NCBI RefSeq assembly: GCF_001514125.1
Contig: NZ_KQ948560.1
Location: 62,001 to 126,000, forward strand
Direction of reading: 5' to 3'
Source of the DNA: Streptomyces longwoodensis
Lineage (GTDB): Bacteria > Actinomycetota > Actinomycetes > Streptomycetales > Streptomycetaceae
Length of the DNA: 64,000 bases
Shown: positions 15,378 to 26,419 of the stretch, piece after piece
Layout of the letters: each line of letters opens with the position of its first letter
How positions within the stretch are numbered: position 1 is the first letter of the stretch
Translations under genes and position numbers: made by a program
The notes under the pieces: model-generated
Seen by the model: the letters and a program-made list of their open reading frames with translations, nothing else
Told to the model about the DNA's origin: nothing
The model's database searches: none

Positions 15378-15452
15378 GGTCCTGTGGAGCAGTTTGGAGT
15401 GCTCGCCACCCTGTCAAGGTGGAGGCCGCGGGTTCAAATCCCGTCAGGACCG
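15378..15452 (+). tRNA. tRNA-Asp (anticodon GUC), copy 2
   Basis: The 75 bases are identical to 11054-11128. A -10-like TACAGT lies at 15332-15337. A UUCG-loop terminator follows, so this copy is transcribed independently. Confidence 0.95.
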
Positions 15453-15461
15453 CAGCAATAG

Positions 15462-15489
15462 AGAGCCCGGATCTTCGGATCCGGGCTCT
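15462..15489 (+). terminator. UUCG tetraloop terminator after tRNA-Asp copy 2
   Basis: AGAGCCCGGATC (15462-15473) and GATCCGGGCTCT (15478-15489) form a perfect 12-bp stem closed by TTCG, followed by TTGCG. Confidence 0.88.
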
Positions 15490-15559
15490 TTGCGTTGCGC
15501 GGCGCCCTCTTGACGGTCCGTCGTTCGCTCGGTACCCCAGAGAGCAGGGGAGGTGGCGC

Positions 15560-15751
15560 ATGGCGGCATCGGGTAGGCACGAGACGCGGGCGTTGCTCCG
15601 GGCGCACCTGTCGGCCGCGTCCTCCTACGGGCACCTGACCCGCCACTGTCCCATCTGCCTCCGTCTGCTGCGGCTGACCCTGGACGGCGCTCCAGCGGCC
15701 ACACAGGCACCCGAGGAGCCGGCCGAGGACGGGACGCCCTCGCCCGCCTGA
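15560..15751 (+). CDS. small conserved protein, DUF6274-like
   Basis: ATG 15560 has an excellent ribosome site (GGGGAGGT, 15547-15554) and yields 63 aa. The core HETRALLRAHL and YGHLTRHCPICLRLLRL contain a HCPIC motif, one His and two Cys that could bind a metal or heme. This matches my memory of a small Streptomyces-specific family (DUF6274) found next to bldC. The C-terminal 20 residues are Pro/Glu-rich. The function is unknown. Confidence 0.7.
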   Translation: MAASGRHETRALLRAHLSAASSYGHLTRHCPICLRLLRLTLDGAPAATQAPEEPAEDGTPSPA

Positions 15752-16033
15752 TCCGGGCGGCGTCAACTCCCGTGCGGGCGTGGGGTGCTGGGGCAGATGT
15801 TCCCATTAGCGCACCCGAACGAGCGGTAACAAGGCCCCTGGCATGTGACGGGAGTCACCGCATGAGTTTCGGGAACGGTGGTTTTTACCCCACACCTACA
15901 ACGGGTCGATTTAATATGTGCAATTGCACTCTCCCCAGAGGCGGTGCACAGCCGACCCGACACGGCACCCCAGAGTCCCACAAGGGCGCTCACAGAACCC
16001 CCGCACCGCCGGCACCACGCCCCGCGGGCGCAC
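15752..16033. other. intergenic region between the DUF6274-like gene and the bldC terminator
   Basis: No credible gene is visible in these 282 bases. The part 15860-15930 is unusually AT-rich for this chromosome and contains a perfect palindrome (15918-15929). Confidence 0.5.
15918..15929. promoter_or_regulatory. AT-rich palindrome, possible protein-binding site
   Basis: GTGCAATTGCAC is a perfect 12-base palindrome just after TTTAATAT. It lies downstream of two convergent genes rather than at an obvious promoter, so its role is unclear. Confidence 0.3.
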
Positions 16034-16073
16034 AAAAAAGATCGCGCTGGACCCGGCGGAGTCCAGCGCGATC
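16034..16073 (-). terminator. intrinsic terminator of bldC
   Basis: GATCGCGCTGGAC (16040-16052) and GTCCAGCGCGATC (16061-16073) form a perfect 13-bp stem. On the minus strand it is followed by six T residues (16034-16039). This is the most canonical intrinsic terminator in the window, about 150 bases beyond the bldC stop. Confidence 0.9.
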
Positions 16074-16219
16074 TACGACGCACCCTGTCTTGCGTGCCTC
16101 ACCGATGTGTTCGGCGTGGGCGAGGGGGCCTGTTGGGGCAGGCACCCGCGTCGCTCGGAGCCAGGGTTCGGGCGCGACGGCCGATGGGGGACCAGCCGTT
16201 TCGCCCGGTATTCAGTTGT

Positions 16220-16426
16220 TCAGGCCTCGCTGCGCTGCTGCGGGATGCCCGCGAGCAGAGCGCGGACCTCAGCCTCGCGGTAACGGCGGTGTCCGCCGAG
16301 CGTACGGATCGACGTGAGCTTGCCGGCCTTCGCCCACCGCGTGACCGTCTTCGGGTCGACGCGGAACATCGTGGCGACCTCAGCCGGGGTCAGCAGCGGC
16401 TCGGCATCAGGGGTGCGAGCGGTCAT
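16220..16426 (-). CDS. bldC: developmental regulator BldC (MerR-like DNA-binding domain)
   Basis: The 68-aa protein is a single winged helix-turn-helix of the MerR type: LLTPAEVATMFRVDPKTVTRWAKAGKL, then IRTLGGHRRYREAEV for the wing. Size and sequence match Streptomyces BldC, which binds direct repeats by head-to-tail oligomers and delays entry into sporulation. The start ATG 16426 has GAGGAGG upstream. Its neighbours (a DUF6274-like gene, the 280-aa gene and vdh) agree with the conserved bldC locus as I remember it. Confidence 0.97.
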   Translation of the reverse strand: MTARTPDAEPLLTPAEVATMFRVDPKTVTRWAKAGKLTSIRTLGGHRRYREAEVRALLAGIPQQRSEA

Positions 16427-16924
16427 GAGCGGCCTCCTCGGGAGAACCGAACCTTCTCGGTTCTTTCCTCTAAATTCTGCACCTTGACCCGCGTTGCCCG
16501 AAATGGCGGACGCGAGTCGAGTCGGTTATAGGACGAACGGCTTGTCCTCGGCACTACAACTACACCATCTGTCCAGCCGCGTCGGCCAAACCGATGGAAT
16601 TGCCCCCCCAGGCGTTCATCACCGACGGAAGCCGATGGACCATGCCATAGCGGACAGTCACGCCACTGTGACGATCAGTCACAGGGCGATCAGGAGGCAC
16701 CAGACCCCCCAAAGCGTGCAATGCTGAGACAGGGCCCTCCCCGGGCTCCTTGTCCTATTTTGGCATGAGGAGCGGCAAGGGATGCAAGGGCCTTGTACGT
16801 GCGTTCTGTCACCCTTGACGCTTACGTCCGGATCGGGACCTACGTCCCGTCAACTTCGGGAAGTGCGATGACCGTACGCGCTGGAGGACCGTTCAAGCCG
16901 TGACGTAGGTCACCTGAGCCCGGG
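16427..16924. other. bldC upstream region and intergenic space
   Basis: These 498 bases should carry the bldC promoter and the 3' end of the 280-aa gene's transcript. Small open frames here lack codon bias and ribosome sites. GTGACG and GTCAC-like words recur (16662-16690, 16905-16912), but I see no clear operator. Confidence 0.45.
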
Positions 16925-17767
16925 TCAGTTGGCGGACCGCCGGTCGCGGACCGCCCGCCAGCGCTCCACCAGCCGCGCGTACGCCTCGCCGGCCCGCTCC
17001 CCGTCGCCCCGGCCCAGCGCCTCGATGCCCTCGGCGACGTCGGCGGCCGAGTGGTCGGCCTCCAGGTGCCGGGCCGGGAGCGTGTGCACCAGGCCGCCGT
17101 AGTCGAGTTCGACCACCGAGCGCGGGTGGAACTCCTCCAGCCAGCGCCCCACGTCCACCAGGCCGTCGATCAGCGGTCCCTCGTCCATCGTGTCCCGCAG
17201 GGTGCGCAGCCCCCGGGCCACCCTGCGGCGCGCCTGCACCATCGGGGTGCGGTAGCGCAGCAGCGGGGGCACGCCGGCCGTGCCCCGGTCGTAGCGCCGC
17301 TCCTCGTCGGAGACGAGCACGAACCAGTTGATCGGCACCTGCCAGGTCGCCGTGCGGATCCACGGCCGGGCGTCCGGGTTGCGGGCCAGCCAGCGCTCGT
17401 AGTCCTGGGCGGCCTGCCGGCGCACCAGGGGCGGCAGGACGGCGTCCAGGACCGTCGGCGGCAGTTCCTCGTCGAGGTCGTCCAGCGCCTGCCAGCCGCG
17501 CAGCCGGGTGCGCCACGGGCACACGCACAGCACGCCGTCGGCCTCCAGCACGAACGCGTCGCCGCTCTCGTGCACCGGCACCGCCACCGGCGGGGTGGGC
17601 ACCAGGTCGGCCAGCGAGCGGCGCAGCTCGTCCTGGTACGAGGGCCGGTCCGGCCGCCGGGCGTAACGCTCCCAGTGGGCGCGCTCGGGCTCCGGGAAGG
17701 CGGCCAGCGGCTCGTACACGCGCAGGTACGCGGCGTACGGGACGATCACCGAGGACACCTTGGGCAC
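16925..17767 (-). CDS. conserved Streptomyces protein of unknown function, 280 aa
   Basis: I chose GTG 17767 because GGAGGG lies 7 bases upstream. The protein is soluble and rich in Arg, Glu and Trp. Recognisable stretches include YLRVYEPLAAFPEPERAHW near the N-terminus and RTATWQVPINWFVLVSDEER in the middle, but no catalytic motif or known domain. A gene of this kind stands between bldC and vdh in other Streptomyces as I recall. It is divergent from vdh, with 255 bases between the starts. Confidence 0.75.
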   Translation of the reverse strand: MPKVSSVIVPYAAYLRVYEPLAAFPEPERAHWERYARRPDRPSYQDELRRSLADLVPTPPVAVPVHESGDAFVLEADGVLCVCPWRTRLRGWQALDDLDEELPPTVLDAVLPPLVRRQAAQDYERWLARNPDARPWIRTATWQVPINWFVLVSDEERRYDRGTAGVPPLLRYRTPMVQARRRVARGLRTLRDTMDEGPLIDGLVDVGRWLEEFHPRSVVELDYGGLVHTLPARHLEADHSAADVAEGIEALGRGDGERAGEAYARLVERWRAVRDRRSAN

Positions 17768-18022
17768 GCCTGCTCCCTCCCCCTCCGGCCGGCCGGGAAA
17801 ACGGACGGACCCGCCCCCGGGCGGGCCGCAAAACCATGCGAATCGTCGCACGGCCGTACCACCCGGGGACGTGATCCCCGGCACTGCGCGTCCGCCGGCC
17901 CCTCCAGGCCCTACGCTCGTCCCACAGGCCCCGGCGCCCTGCCGCACGCGCCACAAGCGCGCGGGGAGGGACCGCGCGGAGCCCCGACCCCAACCGTCGC
18001 TAGGCACCCAGGAGTCACCACC

Positions 18023-19117
18023 GTGACCGACGTATCCGACGGCGTCCTGCACACCCTGTTCCACTCGGACCAGGGCGGTCATGAGCAAGTCGTGCTCTGC
18101 CAGGACCGCGCCAGCGGCCTCAAGGCCGTCATCGCCCTCCACTCCACCGCGCTGGGCCCCGCCCTGGGCGGGACGCGCTTCTACCCGTACGCCACCGAGG
18201 AGGAGGCCGTCGCCGACGCCCTCAACCTCGCGCGCGGGATGTCGTACAAGAACGCCATGGCCGGGCTGGACCACGGCGGCGGCAAGGCCGTGATCATCGG
18301 CGACCCCGAGCAGGTCAAGACGGAGGAGCTGCTGCTCGCCTACGGGAGGTTCGTGGCCTCCCTGGGCGGCCGCTACGTCACCGCCTGCGACGTCGGCACG
18401 TACGTCGCCGACATGGACGTGGTCGCGCGCGAGTGCCGGTGGACGACGGGCCGCTCCCCCGAGAACGGCGGCGCCGGCGACTCCTCGGTGCTCACCGCGT
18501 TCGGCGTCTACCAGGGCATGCGGGCCTCCGCGCAGCACCTGTGGGGCGACCCCACGCTGCGCGGGCGGCGGGTCGGCATCGCGGGCGTCGGCAAGGTCGG
18601 TCACCACCTGGTGGAGCACCTGCGGGCCGAGGGCGCCGAGGTCGTGATCACCGACGTGCGCGAGGAGGCCGTGGGCCGGATCCTGGCCGCGCACCCCGAG
18701 GGCGTGACGGCCGTCGCCGACACCGCGACCCTGATCCGCGCCGAGGGCCTGGACTTCTACGCCCCCTGCGCGCTCGGCGGCGCCCTGAACGACGACACCG
18801 TTCCGGCGCTGACCGCCAAGGTGGTCTGCGGCGCCGCGAACAACCAGCTCGCCCACCCGGGTGTGGAGAAGGACCTCGCCGACCGCGGGATCCTCTACGC
18901 GCCGGACTACGTGGTGAACGCCGGCGGTGTCATCCAGGTCGCCGACGAGCTGCACGGGTTCGACTTCGAGCGGTGCAAGGCCAAGGCGGCGAAGATCTTC
19001 GACACCACGCTGGCGATCTTCGCACGTGCGAAGGAGGACGGCATCCCGCCGGCCGCCGCCGCCGACCGGATCGCCGAGCAGCGCATCCACGAGGCCGCCC
19101 AGCGCCGCGGATGGTGA
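18023..19117 (+). CDS. vdh: valine (branched-chain amino acid) dehydrogenase
   Basis: This NAD-dependent enzyme oxidatively deaminates valine, leucine and isoleucine to 2-oxo acids, feeding precursors to fatty acids and polyketides. The start GTG 18023 has GGAG upstream and gives 364 aa, the known Vdh size. ALGGTRFYPY and GMSYKNAMAGLDHGGGKAVI form the substrate site, with the catalytic Lys near residue 90. GVGKVGHHL is the NAD-binding glycine motif. CALGGALND and CGAANNQLA are also conserved. The gene is monocistronic and divergent from the 280-aa gene. Confidence 0.95.
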   Translation: MTDVSDGVLHTLFHSDQGGHEQVVLCQDRASGLKAVIALHSTALGPALGGTRFYPYATEEEAVADALNLARGMSYKNAMAGLDHGGGKAVIIGDPEQVKTEELLLAYGRFVASLGGRYVTACDVGTYVADMDVVARECRWTTGRSPENGGAGDSSVLTAFGVYQGMRASAQHLWGDPTLRGRRVGIAGVGKVGHHLVEHLRAEGAEVVITDVREEAVGRILAAHPEGVTAVADTATLIRAEGLDFYAPCALGGALNDDTVPALTAKVVCGAANNQLAHPGVEKDLADRGILYAPDYVVNAGGVIQVADELHGFDFERCKAKAAKIFDTTLAIFARAKEDGIPPAAAADRIAEQRIHEAAQRRGW

Positions 19118-19442
19118 GGTTCCCATAACTATTCGGGCACCTCTTCGGGCGCCCGGAACGGGACTGAGGGCGGTACCGCCGGGCAGGAGGTTGGAGAGAA
19201 CTCTCACTCTTCCCGGCGGGTCGCCCGCCGATAAGTGGTTAAAATCGCCACTGACCAGCGAGGACGGGGCACCTCGAGGGTTCTGTGCACACGCCCTTCC
19301 TACGGGCGACGTACCGTATGGGTGCGGGCTCAGGTACCGTGGAAGCCCTACAGACGGTCCCTCTGCGGAGAGACCGTTCTAGATCATGAACGCGTGTCAA
19401 GACTCTGGGGCCGTCGAGCCCCGTCGTTGAGGGGGTCGAGCC
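19118..19442. other. vdh-DUF3073 intergenic region
   Basis: No gene is seen. An imperfect inverted repeat, ACGGTCCCTC (19354-19363) with GAGAGACCGT (19368-19377), lies about 65 bases before the DUF3073 start and could be an operator or part of the promoter. Confidence 0.4.
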
Positions 19443-19688
19443 ATGGGGCGCGGCCGGGCCAAGGCCAAGCAAGCGAAGGTCGCCCGCCAGCTGAAGTACA
19501 ACAGCGGCGGGACGGACCTCTCACGCCTGGCCGAAGAGCTGGGCGCATCGACGTCGAACGCGTCGCCGAACGGCGACCGGTTCGAGGACGATGAGCACGA
19601 CGACGACCTGTACGCCCGGTACGCCGAGCTGTACGAGGACGGCGAGGACGACGACGAGGACTCCTCCCGGCACCGTCGCGGCGCGTAG
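19443..19688 (+). CDS. DUF3073 domain protein
   Basis: This 81-aa protein begins with the basic family signature MGRGRAKAKQAKVARQLKY, followed by a Ser/Asn-rich linker and a strongly acidic end (DDEHDDDLYARYAEL, then EDDDEDSS). DUF3073 is a small actinobacterial family of unknown function; the split between basic head and acidic tail suggests nucleic-acid or ribosome contact. ATG 19443 is preceded by GAGGGGG. It is convergent with purM. Confidence 0.92.
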   Translation: MGRGRAKAKQAKVARQLKYNSGGTDLSRLAEELGASTSNASPNGDRFEDDEHDDDLYARYAELYEDGEDDDEDSSRHRRGA

Positions 19689-19732
19689 TGCCGACAACGG
19701 CCTAGCCGTTGAGTCACCCGGTCCGGAGCCGA

Positions 19733-19769
19733 GGGCCCCGGGCCGGGTTTCGTGCTGCCCCGGGGGCCC
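19733..19769. terminator. bidirectional terminator between the DUF3073 gene and purM
   Basis: GGGCCCCGGG (19733-19742) pairs with CCCCGGGGGCCC (19758-19769) with one bulge. It separates two convergent genes and overlaps the last base of purM. Confidence 0.65.
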
Positions 19770-20833
19770 TACGCGTAGTCGCCGACCAGTTCCGCGCCGG
19801 TCGTCTTCTCGCCCCGCTCGGTGATCTCGCCGGCCACCCACGCCTCGAGACCGCGGTCGGCCAGTGTGGCCAGGGCCACGTCCGTCGACTCCTCGGGCAC
19901 GATCGCGATCATGCCGACGCCCATGTTGAGCGTCTTCTCCAGCTCCAGCCGCTCGACCCGGCCCGTCGTGCCGACCAGGTCGAAGACCGGCGCCGGGGTC
20001 CAGGTGGAGCGCTCCACCACCGCGTGCAGCCCGTCCGGGACCACCCGGGCCAGGTTCGCCGCGAGGCCGCCGCCCGTGATGTGGCTGTAGGCGTGCACGT
20101 CCGTGGTGCGGGTCAGCGCCAGGCAGTCGAGCGAGTAGATCCTGGTCGGCTCCAGCAGCTCCTCGCCCAGGGTGCGGCCGAGCTCGTCGATCCGCGCGTC
20201 CAGGGAGAGCCCGCCCTCGTTCAGCAGCACGTGCCGCACCAGGGAGTACCCGTTGGAGTGAAGCCCGGAGGACGCCATGGCGATCACCGTGTCACCCGTA
20301 CGGATGCGATCCGCGCCGAGCAGCCGGTCGGCCTCCACGACGCCCGTACCGGCGCCGGCGACGTCGAAGTCGTCCTCGCCCAGCAGACCGGGGTGTTCGG
20401 CCGTCTCACCGCCGACCAGGGCGCACCCGGCCAGCACGCAGCCCTCGGCGATGCCCTTGACGATGGCGGCCACCCGCTCGGGGTGGACCTTGCCGACGCA
20501 GATGTAGTCGGTCATGAACAGCGGCTCGGCGCCGCACACCACGATGTCGTCCATGACCATGGCGACCAGGTCGTGGCCGATGGTGTCGTAGACGCCCAGC
20601 TGCCGGGCGATGTCCACCTTGGTGCCCACGCCGTCGGTGGCGGAGGCCAGCAGGGGGCGCTCGTAGTGCTTGAGGGCGGAGGCGTCGAAGAGGCCGGCGA
20701 ACCCGCCGAGGCCGCCGAGGACCTCGGGGCGCTGCGTCTTCTTCACCCACTCCTTCATGAGTTCCACGGCGCGGTCGCCCGCTTCGATGTCGACGCCCGC
20801 CGCTGCGTAGCTGGCACCAGTTGTCTCAGACAT
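19769..20833 (-). CDS. purM: phosphoribosylformylglycinamidine cyclo-ligase (AIR synthetase)
   Basis: PurM closes the imidazole ring: FGAM plus ATP gives AIR, step five of purine synthesis, in the cytosol. The 354-aa protein has the family start (SYAAAGVDIEAGDRAVELM), the ATP-binding region LLASATDGVGTKVDIA, the central DDIVVCGAEPLFMTDY, and the Gly-rich HITGGGLAANLARVVP. Length is normal. It lies 34 bases downstream of purF on the same strand and is surely co-transcribed with it. Confidence 0.97.
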   Translation of the reverse strand: MSETTGASYAAAGVDIEAGDRAVELMKEWVKKTQRPEVLGGLGGFAGLFDASALKHYERPLLASATDGVGTKVDIARQLGVYDTIGHDLVAMVMDDIVVCGAEPLFMTDYICVGKVHPERVAAIVKGIAEGCVLAGCALVGGETAEHPGLLGEDDFDVAGAGTGVVEADRLLGADRIRTGDTVIAMASSGLHSNGYSLVRHVLLNEGGLSLDARIDELGRTLGEELLEPTRIYSLDCLALTRTTDVHAYSHITGGGLAANLARVVPDGLHAVVERSTWTPAPVFDLVGTTGRVERLELEKTLNMGVGMIAIVPEESTDVALATLADRGLEAWVAGEITERGEKTTGAELVGDYA

Positions 20834-20867
20834 GACTGTGAGAGCTTTCGTGTCGTACTGCAGGGTG

Positions 20868-22397
20868 TTACGGGCGACGGATCGCGTCGGCCGCGGCCGT
20901 GGCCGCGGGGCCGGCCGCCAGTTCGGTCTCCAGGAGCTGCTTGCCGAGCAGCTCGGGGTCCGGGAGGTCCATCGGGTACTCGCCGTCGAAGCAGGCGCGG
21001 CAGAGGTTCGGCTTGGCGATGGTGGTCGCCTCGATCATGCCGTCGATGGAGATGTACGCCAGCGAGTCGGCGCCCAGCGAGGTGCCGATCTCGTCGATCG
21101 ACATGCCGTTGGCGATGAGCTCGGCGCGGGTGGCGAAGTCGATGCCGAAGAAGCAGGGCCACTTCACGGGCGGCGAGGAGATCCGGATGTGGACCTCGGC
21201 GGCGCCCGCTTCGCGGAGCATGCGCACCAGGGCCCGCTGGGTGTTGCCGCGCACGATCGAGTCGTCCACGACCACCAGGCGCTTGCCCTTGATGACTTCC
21301 TTCAGCGGGTTCAGCTTCAGGCGGATGCCGAGCTGGCGGATCGTCTGGGAGGGCTGGATGAAGGTGCGGCCCACGTAGGCGTTCTTCACCAGGCCGGCGC
21401 CGAAGGGGATGCCGGAGGCCTCCGCGTAGCCGATGGCGGCCGGGGTGCCCGATTCCGGGGTCGCTATGACCAGGTCGGCCTCGACCGGGGCCTCGGCGGC
21501 CAGCTTGCGGCCCATCTCCACCCGGGAGAGGTACACGTTGCGGCCGGCGATGTCGGTGTCCGGGCGGGCCAGGTACACGTACTCGAAGACACAGCCCTTG
21601 GGCTTCGCGTCCGCGAACCGGGAGGTGCGCAGGCCGTTCTCGTCGATGGCGACGAACTCGCCCGGCTCGATCTCCCTTACGTAGGAGGCGCCGCAGATGT
21701 CCAGGGCGGCGGACTCGGAGGCCACCACCCAGCCGCGCTCCAGCCGGCCGAGGACCAGCGGGCGGATGCCCTGCGGGTCGCGGGCGGCGTACAGGGTGTG
21801 CTCGTCCATGAAGACGAGGGAGAACGCGCCCCGGACCTTCGGCAGGACCGAGTGGGCGGCCTCCTCGATGGTCAGCGGCTTGCCGTCCTCGTCCGTCTGG
21901 GCCGCGAGGAGCGCGGTGAGCAGATCGGTGTCGTTGGTGGCCGCGACCCGGGTGGAGCGGCCGTTGGTGTCCTTCGGCAGGTCCGCGACCATCTCGGCGA
22001 GCTGCGCCGTGTTGACGAGGTTGCCGTTGTGGCCGAGCGCGATGGAACCGTGCGCGGTGGCGCGGAACGTCGGCTGGGCGTTCTCCCACACGGAGGCACC
22101 GGTGGTCGAGTAGCGGGCGTGACCGACCGCGATGTGACCCTGGAGCGAACCGAGCGAGGTTTCGTCGAAGACCTGGGAGACGAGGCCCATGTCCTTGAAG
22201 ACGAGGATCTGGGAGCCGTTGCTGACCGCGATTCCCGCGGATTCCTGGCCCCGATGCTGGAGGGCGTAGAGCCCGAAGTACGTGAGCTTGGCGACCTCTT
22301 CGCCGGGAGCCCAGACACCGAAGACGCCGCAGGCGTCCTGGGGGCCCTTCTCACCGGGGAGCAGATCGTGATTGAGGAGACCGTCACCACGTGGCAC
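20868..22397 (-). CDS. purF: amidophosphoribosyltransferase
   Basis: PurF makes phosphoribosylamine from PRPP and glutamine, the first committed step of purine synthesis. With GTG 22397 the product is 509 aa. A 22-residue propeptide precedes the nucleophile Cys23 (QDACGVFGVW), as in the B. subtilis-type enzyme that matures by self-cleavage and carries an iron-sulfur cluster; CRACFDGEYP near the end supplies cluster Cys. ALQHRGQESAGI marks the glutaminase domain and VVVDDSIVRGNT the PRPP loop. No Shine-Dalgarno is visible; a -10 hexamer sits 7 bases before the GTG, so a leaderless mRNA is likely. Confidence 0.96.
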   Translation of the reverse strand: MPRGDGLLNHDLLPGEKGPQDACGVFGVWAPGEEVAKLTYFGLYALQHRGQESAGIAVSNGSQILVFKDMGLVSQVFDETSLGSLQGHIAVGHARYSTTGASVWENAQPTFRATAHGSIALGHNGNLVNTAQLAEMVADLPKDTNGRSTRVAATNDTDLLTALLAAQTDEDGKPLTIEEAAHSVLPKVRGAFSLVFMDEHTLYAARDPQGIRPLVLGRLERGWVVASESAALDICGASYVREIEPGEFVAIDENGLRTSRFADAKPKGCVFEYVYLARPDTDIAGRNVYLSRVEMGRKLAAEAPVEADLVIATPESGTPAAIGYAEASGIPFGAGLVKNAYVGRTFIQPSQTIRQLGIRLKLNPLKEVIKGKRLVVVDDSIVRGNTQRALVRMLREAGAAEVHIRISSPPVKWPCFFGIDFATRAELIANGMSIDEIGTSLGADSLAYISIDGMIEATTIAKPNLCRACFDGEYPMDLPDPELLGKQLLETELAAGPAATAAADAIRRP

Positions 22398-22404
22398 GTT
22401 GTCG

Positions 22405-22410
22405 AGTGTA
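22405..22410 (-). promoter_or_regulatory. -10 element for a leaderless purF mRNA
   Basis: On the minus strand TACACT ends 7 bases before the purF GTG, which would put transcription start at or next to the start codon. No convincing -35 is seen. Confidence 0.45.
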
Positions 22411-22561
22411 GGCGAGGTCCCGCGCTGGGCCGAATCGGTGATGACCGGCAGGAAAGGATCTTCGTCGGGTTTCCCCAGGTCAGCGTGGTGGTGCCGGGGC
22501 CGAGGGCCCGTTCCCGCCCGTTTCGCGAGTGAGGCGTCGCACACCCCGCGGCCTGGCGGGC

Positions 22562-23359
22562 TCAGGACAGCAGGGGCAGCAGCCCGCTGAGGTCGGCCCG
22601 CTCGCCGCTCGCCGCGACCTTGGCCCCGGACCTGGCGTCCGCCCAGGTCAGGCGCCCGGTGGCCAGGCGGATCCAGGTCAGCGGATCGGTCTCCACGACG
22701 TTCGGCGGGGTGCCCCGGGTGTGCCGGGGACCCTCCACGCACTGCACCACGGCGTACGGCGGCACGCGCACCTCCGTCGCCCCGCCGGGCGCCTTCGCGG
22801 CGAGCGCGTCCGCCAGCAGCCGGCTGCAGGCGGCCAGCGCCTGGCGGTCGTGGGGCACGTCCAGGCCCGGGACGGCGGCGTTCAGGTCGTCGGTGTGCAC
22901 GACCAGCTCGACGGTGCGGGTGACGAGGTAGTCGTCGAGGGCCATCGCGCCGGTGCGGGCCGCCAGCAGGCGGGTGCCCGGGGTGTCCGCGAGCGTCCGG
23001 CGGAAGCGGTCCTCGGTGCGGGCGTAGAGGGCGTCGAGGTCGGGGTTCTCCGCGGCGAGGCGCCGGGTGCCGTCGGAGATGTCCGCGGCGCGCCCGGCGG
23101 TGGCGGCGGGCCACTGCACGAGGGTCAGCTCGGCCCTGGCCGGCTCCGCCCGCTCGGCATTGCGGCTGACGGTCTCCACGGCCATCGTCACGTGCGCCGC
23201 GAGCTCCCGCACGCTCCAGTCCCCGAGCCGCGTGGGCAGGGCGAGTTGCTCGTCCGTGAGCCCGCGCACGGCCTGCCGCAGGTGCCCAAACTGGGCGAGC
23301 ACAGCGGCACGGGTCCTGGCGGGGTCGTAGGAGCGGGGACGCTTCTTGGCGGGCGGCAT
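22562..23359 (-). CDS. mycothiol-dependent maleylpyruvate isomerase-family protein
   Basis: ATG 23359 gives 265 aa. The N-terminal two thirds form a DinB-like four-helix domain (MDMPI_N): LGDWSVRELAAHVTMAVETV, with His in AAHV and in VVHTDDL as likely metal ligands. The last 90 residues resemble the SCP2-like C-terminal domain (PLTWIRLATGRLTWADAR). In actinobacteria such proteins use mycothiol as thiol cofactor; the substrate is unknown. It lies between purF and purL but has its own start region, with a -10-like TAAGCT (23367-23372, minus) 7 bases before the ATG and no ribosome site. Confidence 0.85.
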   Translation of the reverse strand: MPPAKKRPRSYDPARTRAAVLAQFGHLRQAVRGLTDEQLALPTRLGDWSVRELAAHVTMAVETVSRNAERAEPARAELTLVQWPAATAGRAADISDGTRRLAAENPDLDALYARTEDRFRRTLADTPGTRLLAARTGAMALDDYLVTRTVELVVHTDDLNAAVPGLDVPHDRQALAACSRLLADALAAKAPGGATEVRVPPYAVVQCVEGPRHTRGTPPNVVETDPLTWIRLATGRLTWADARSGAKVAASGERADLSGLLPLLS

Positions 23360-23430
23360 GGGGGTGAGCTTAGGACGTGCCCGCGGGGCGGCCGAGCGGT
23401 CCCCGGTCACCGGGGCCGGGGCACGCGGAA

Positions 23431-23461
23431 GGGCCCCGCCCGTGGGTCACGGACGGGGCCC
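23431..23461 (-). terminator. terminator of the purSQL operon
   Basis: GGGCCCCGCCCGTG (23431-23444) pairs with CACGGACGGGGCCC (23448-23461) with one mismatch and a 3-base loop, 22 bases beyond the purL stop. Confidence 0.8.
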
Positions 23462-23483
23462 CTCGTCGGCTACGGGACGCCGG

Positions 23484-25738
<2,255 letters not shown>

Positions 25739-25742
<4 letters not shown>

Positions 25743-26419
25743 GCGGTGACCAGCTTCTTGAGGATCGACGTGAAGAAGGGCAGGCCGTCGGTACGGCCCG
25801 TACCGATCAGCGACTCGACGGCGTGCTCGGGGTGCGGCATCAGGCCGACGACGTTCCCGGCCTCGTTGGTGATGCCGGCGATGTCCCGCAGCGAGCCGTT
25901 GGGATTGAAGTCGACGTAGCGGAAGGCCACTCGGCCCTCGGCCTCCAGCTGGTCCAGCGTGTAGTCGTCGGCGACGTACCGGCCGTCCATGTTCTTCAGC
26001 GGGATGTGGATCTCCTGGCCGGCGCTGTAGTCCGTGGTCCAGGAGGTCTCCGCGTTCTCCACCCGCAGCTTCTGGTCGCGGCAGATGAAGTGGAGGTGGT
26101 CGTTGCCGAGCATCGCGCCCGGGAGGAGGTGGGCCTCGGTGAGGATCTGGAAGCCGTTGCAGATGCCGAGCACCGGCAGGCCGGCCCGCGCCTGGTCGAT
26201 CAGGGGTTCCATCACCGGCGAGAAGCGGGCGATGGCGCCGGCCCGCAGGTAGTCGCCGTAGGAGAAACCGCCGCACAGGACCACGGCGTCGACCTGCTTG
26301 AGGTCCTTGTCCTTGTGCCAGAGGGCGACGGGCTCGGCCCCGGCGATACGGATCGCGCGCTGGGTGTCCCGGTCGTCCAGGCTGCCCGGGAAAGTGACCA
26401 CGCCAATACGAGCGGTCAC
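25739..26419 (-). CDS. purQ: FGAM synthase glutaminase subunit PurQ
   Basis: PurQ releases ammonia from glutamine and channels it to PurL. The 226-aa protein is a class I amidotransferase: the nucleophile Cys is in LGICNGFQIL and the His-Glu pair in MPHPEHAVE. It begins with the expected IGVVTFPGSLDDRDT. Its start overlaps the end of purS by 4 bases and its stop overlaps the purL start. Confidence 0.97.

Noticed and set aside
16494..16727. A 77-codon frame upstream of bldC
   Set aside because: No ribosome site and a composition unlike Streptomyces genes; the region is more probably the bldC control region.
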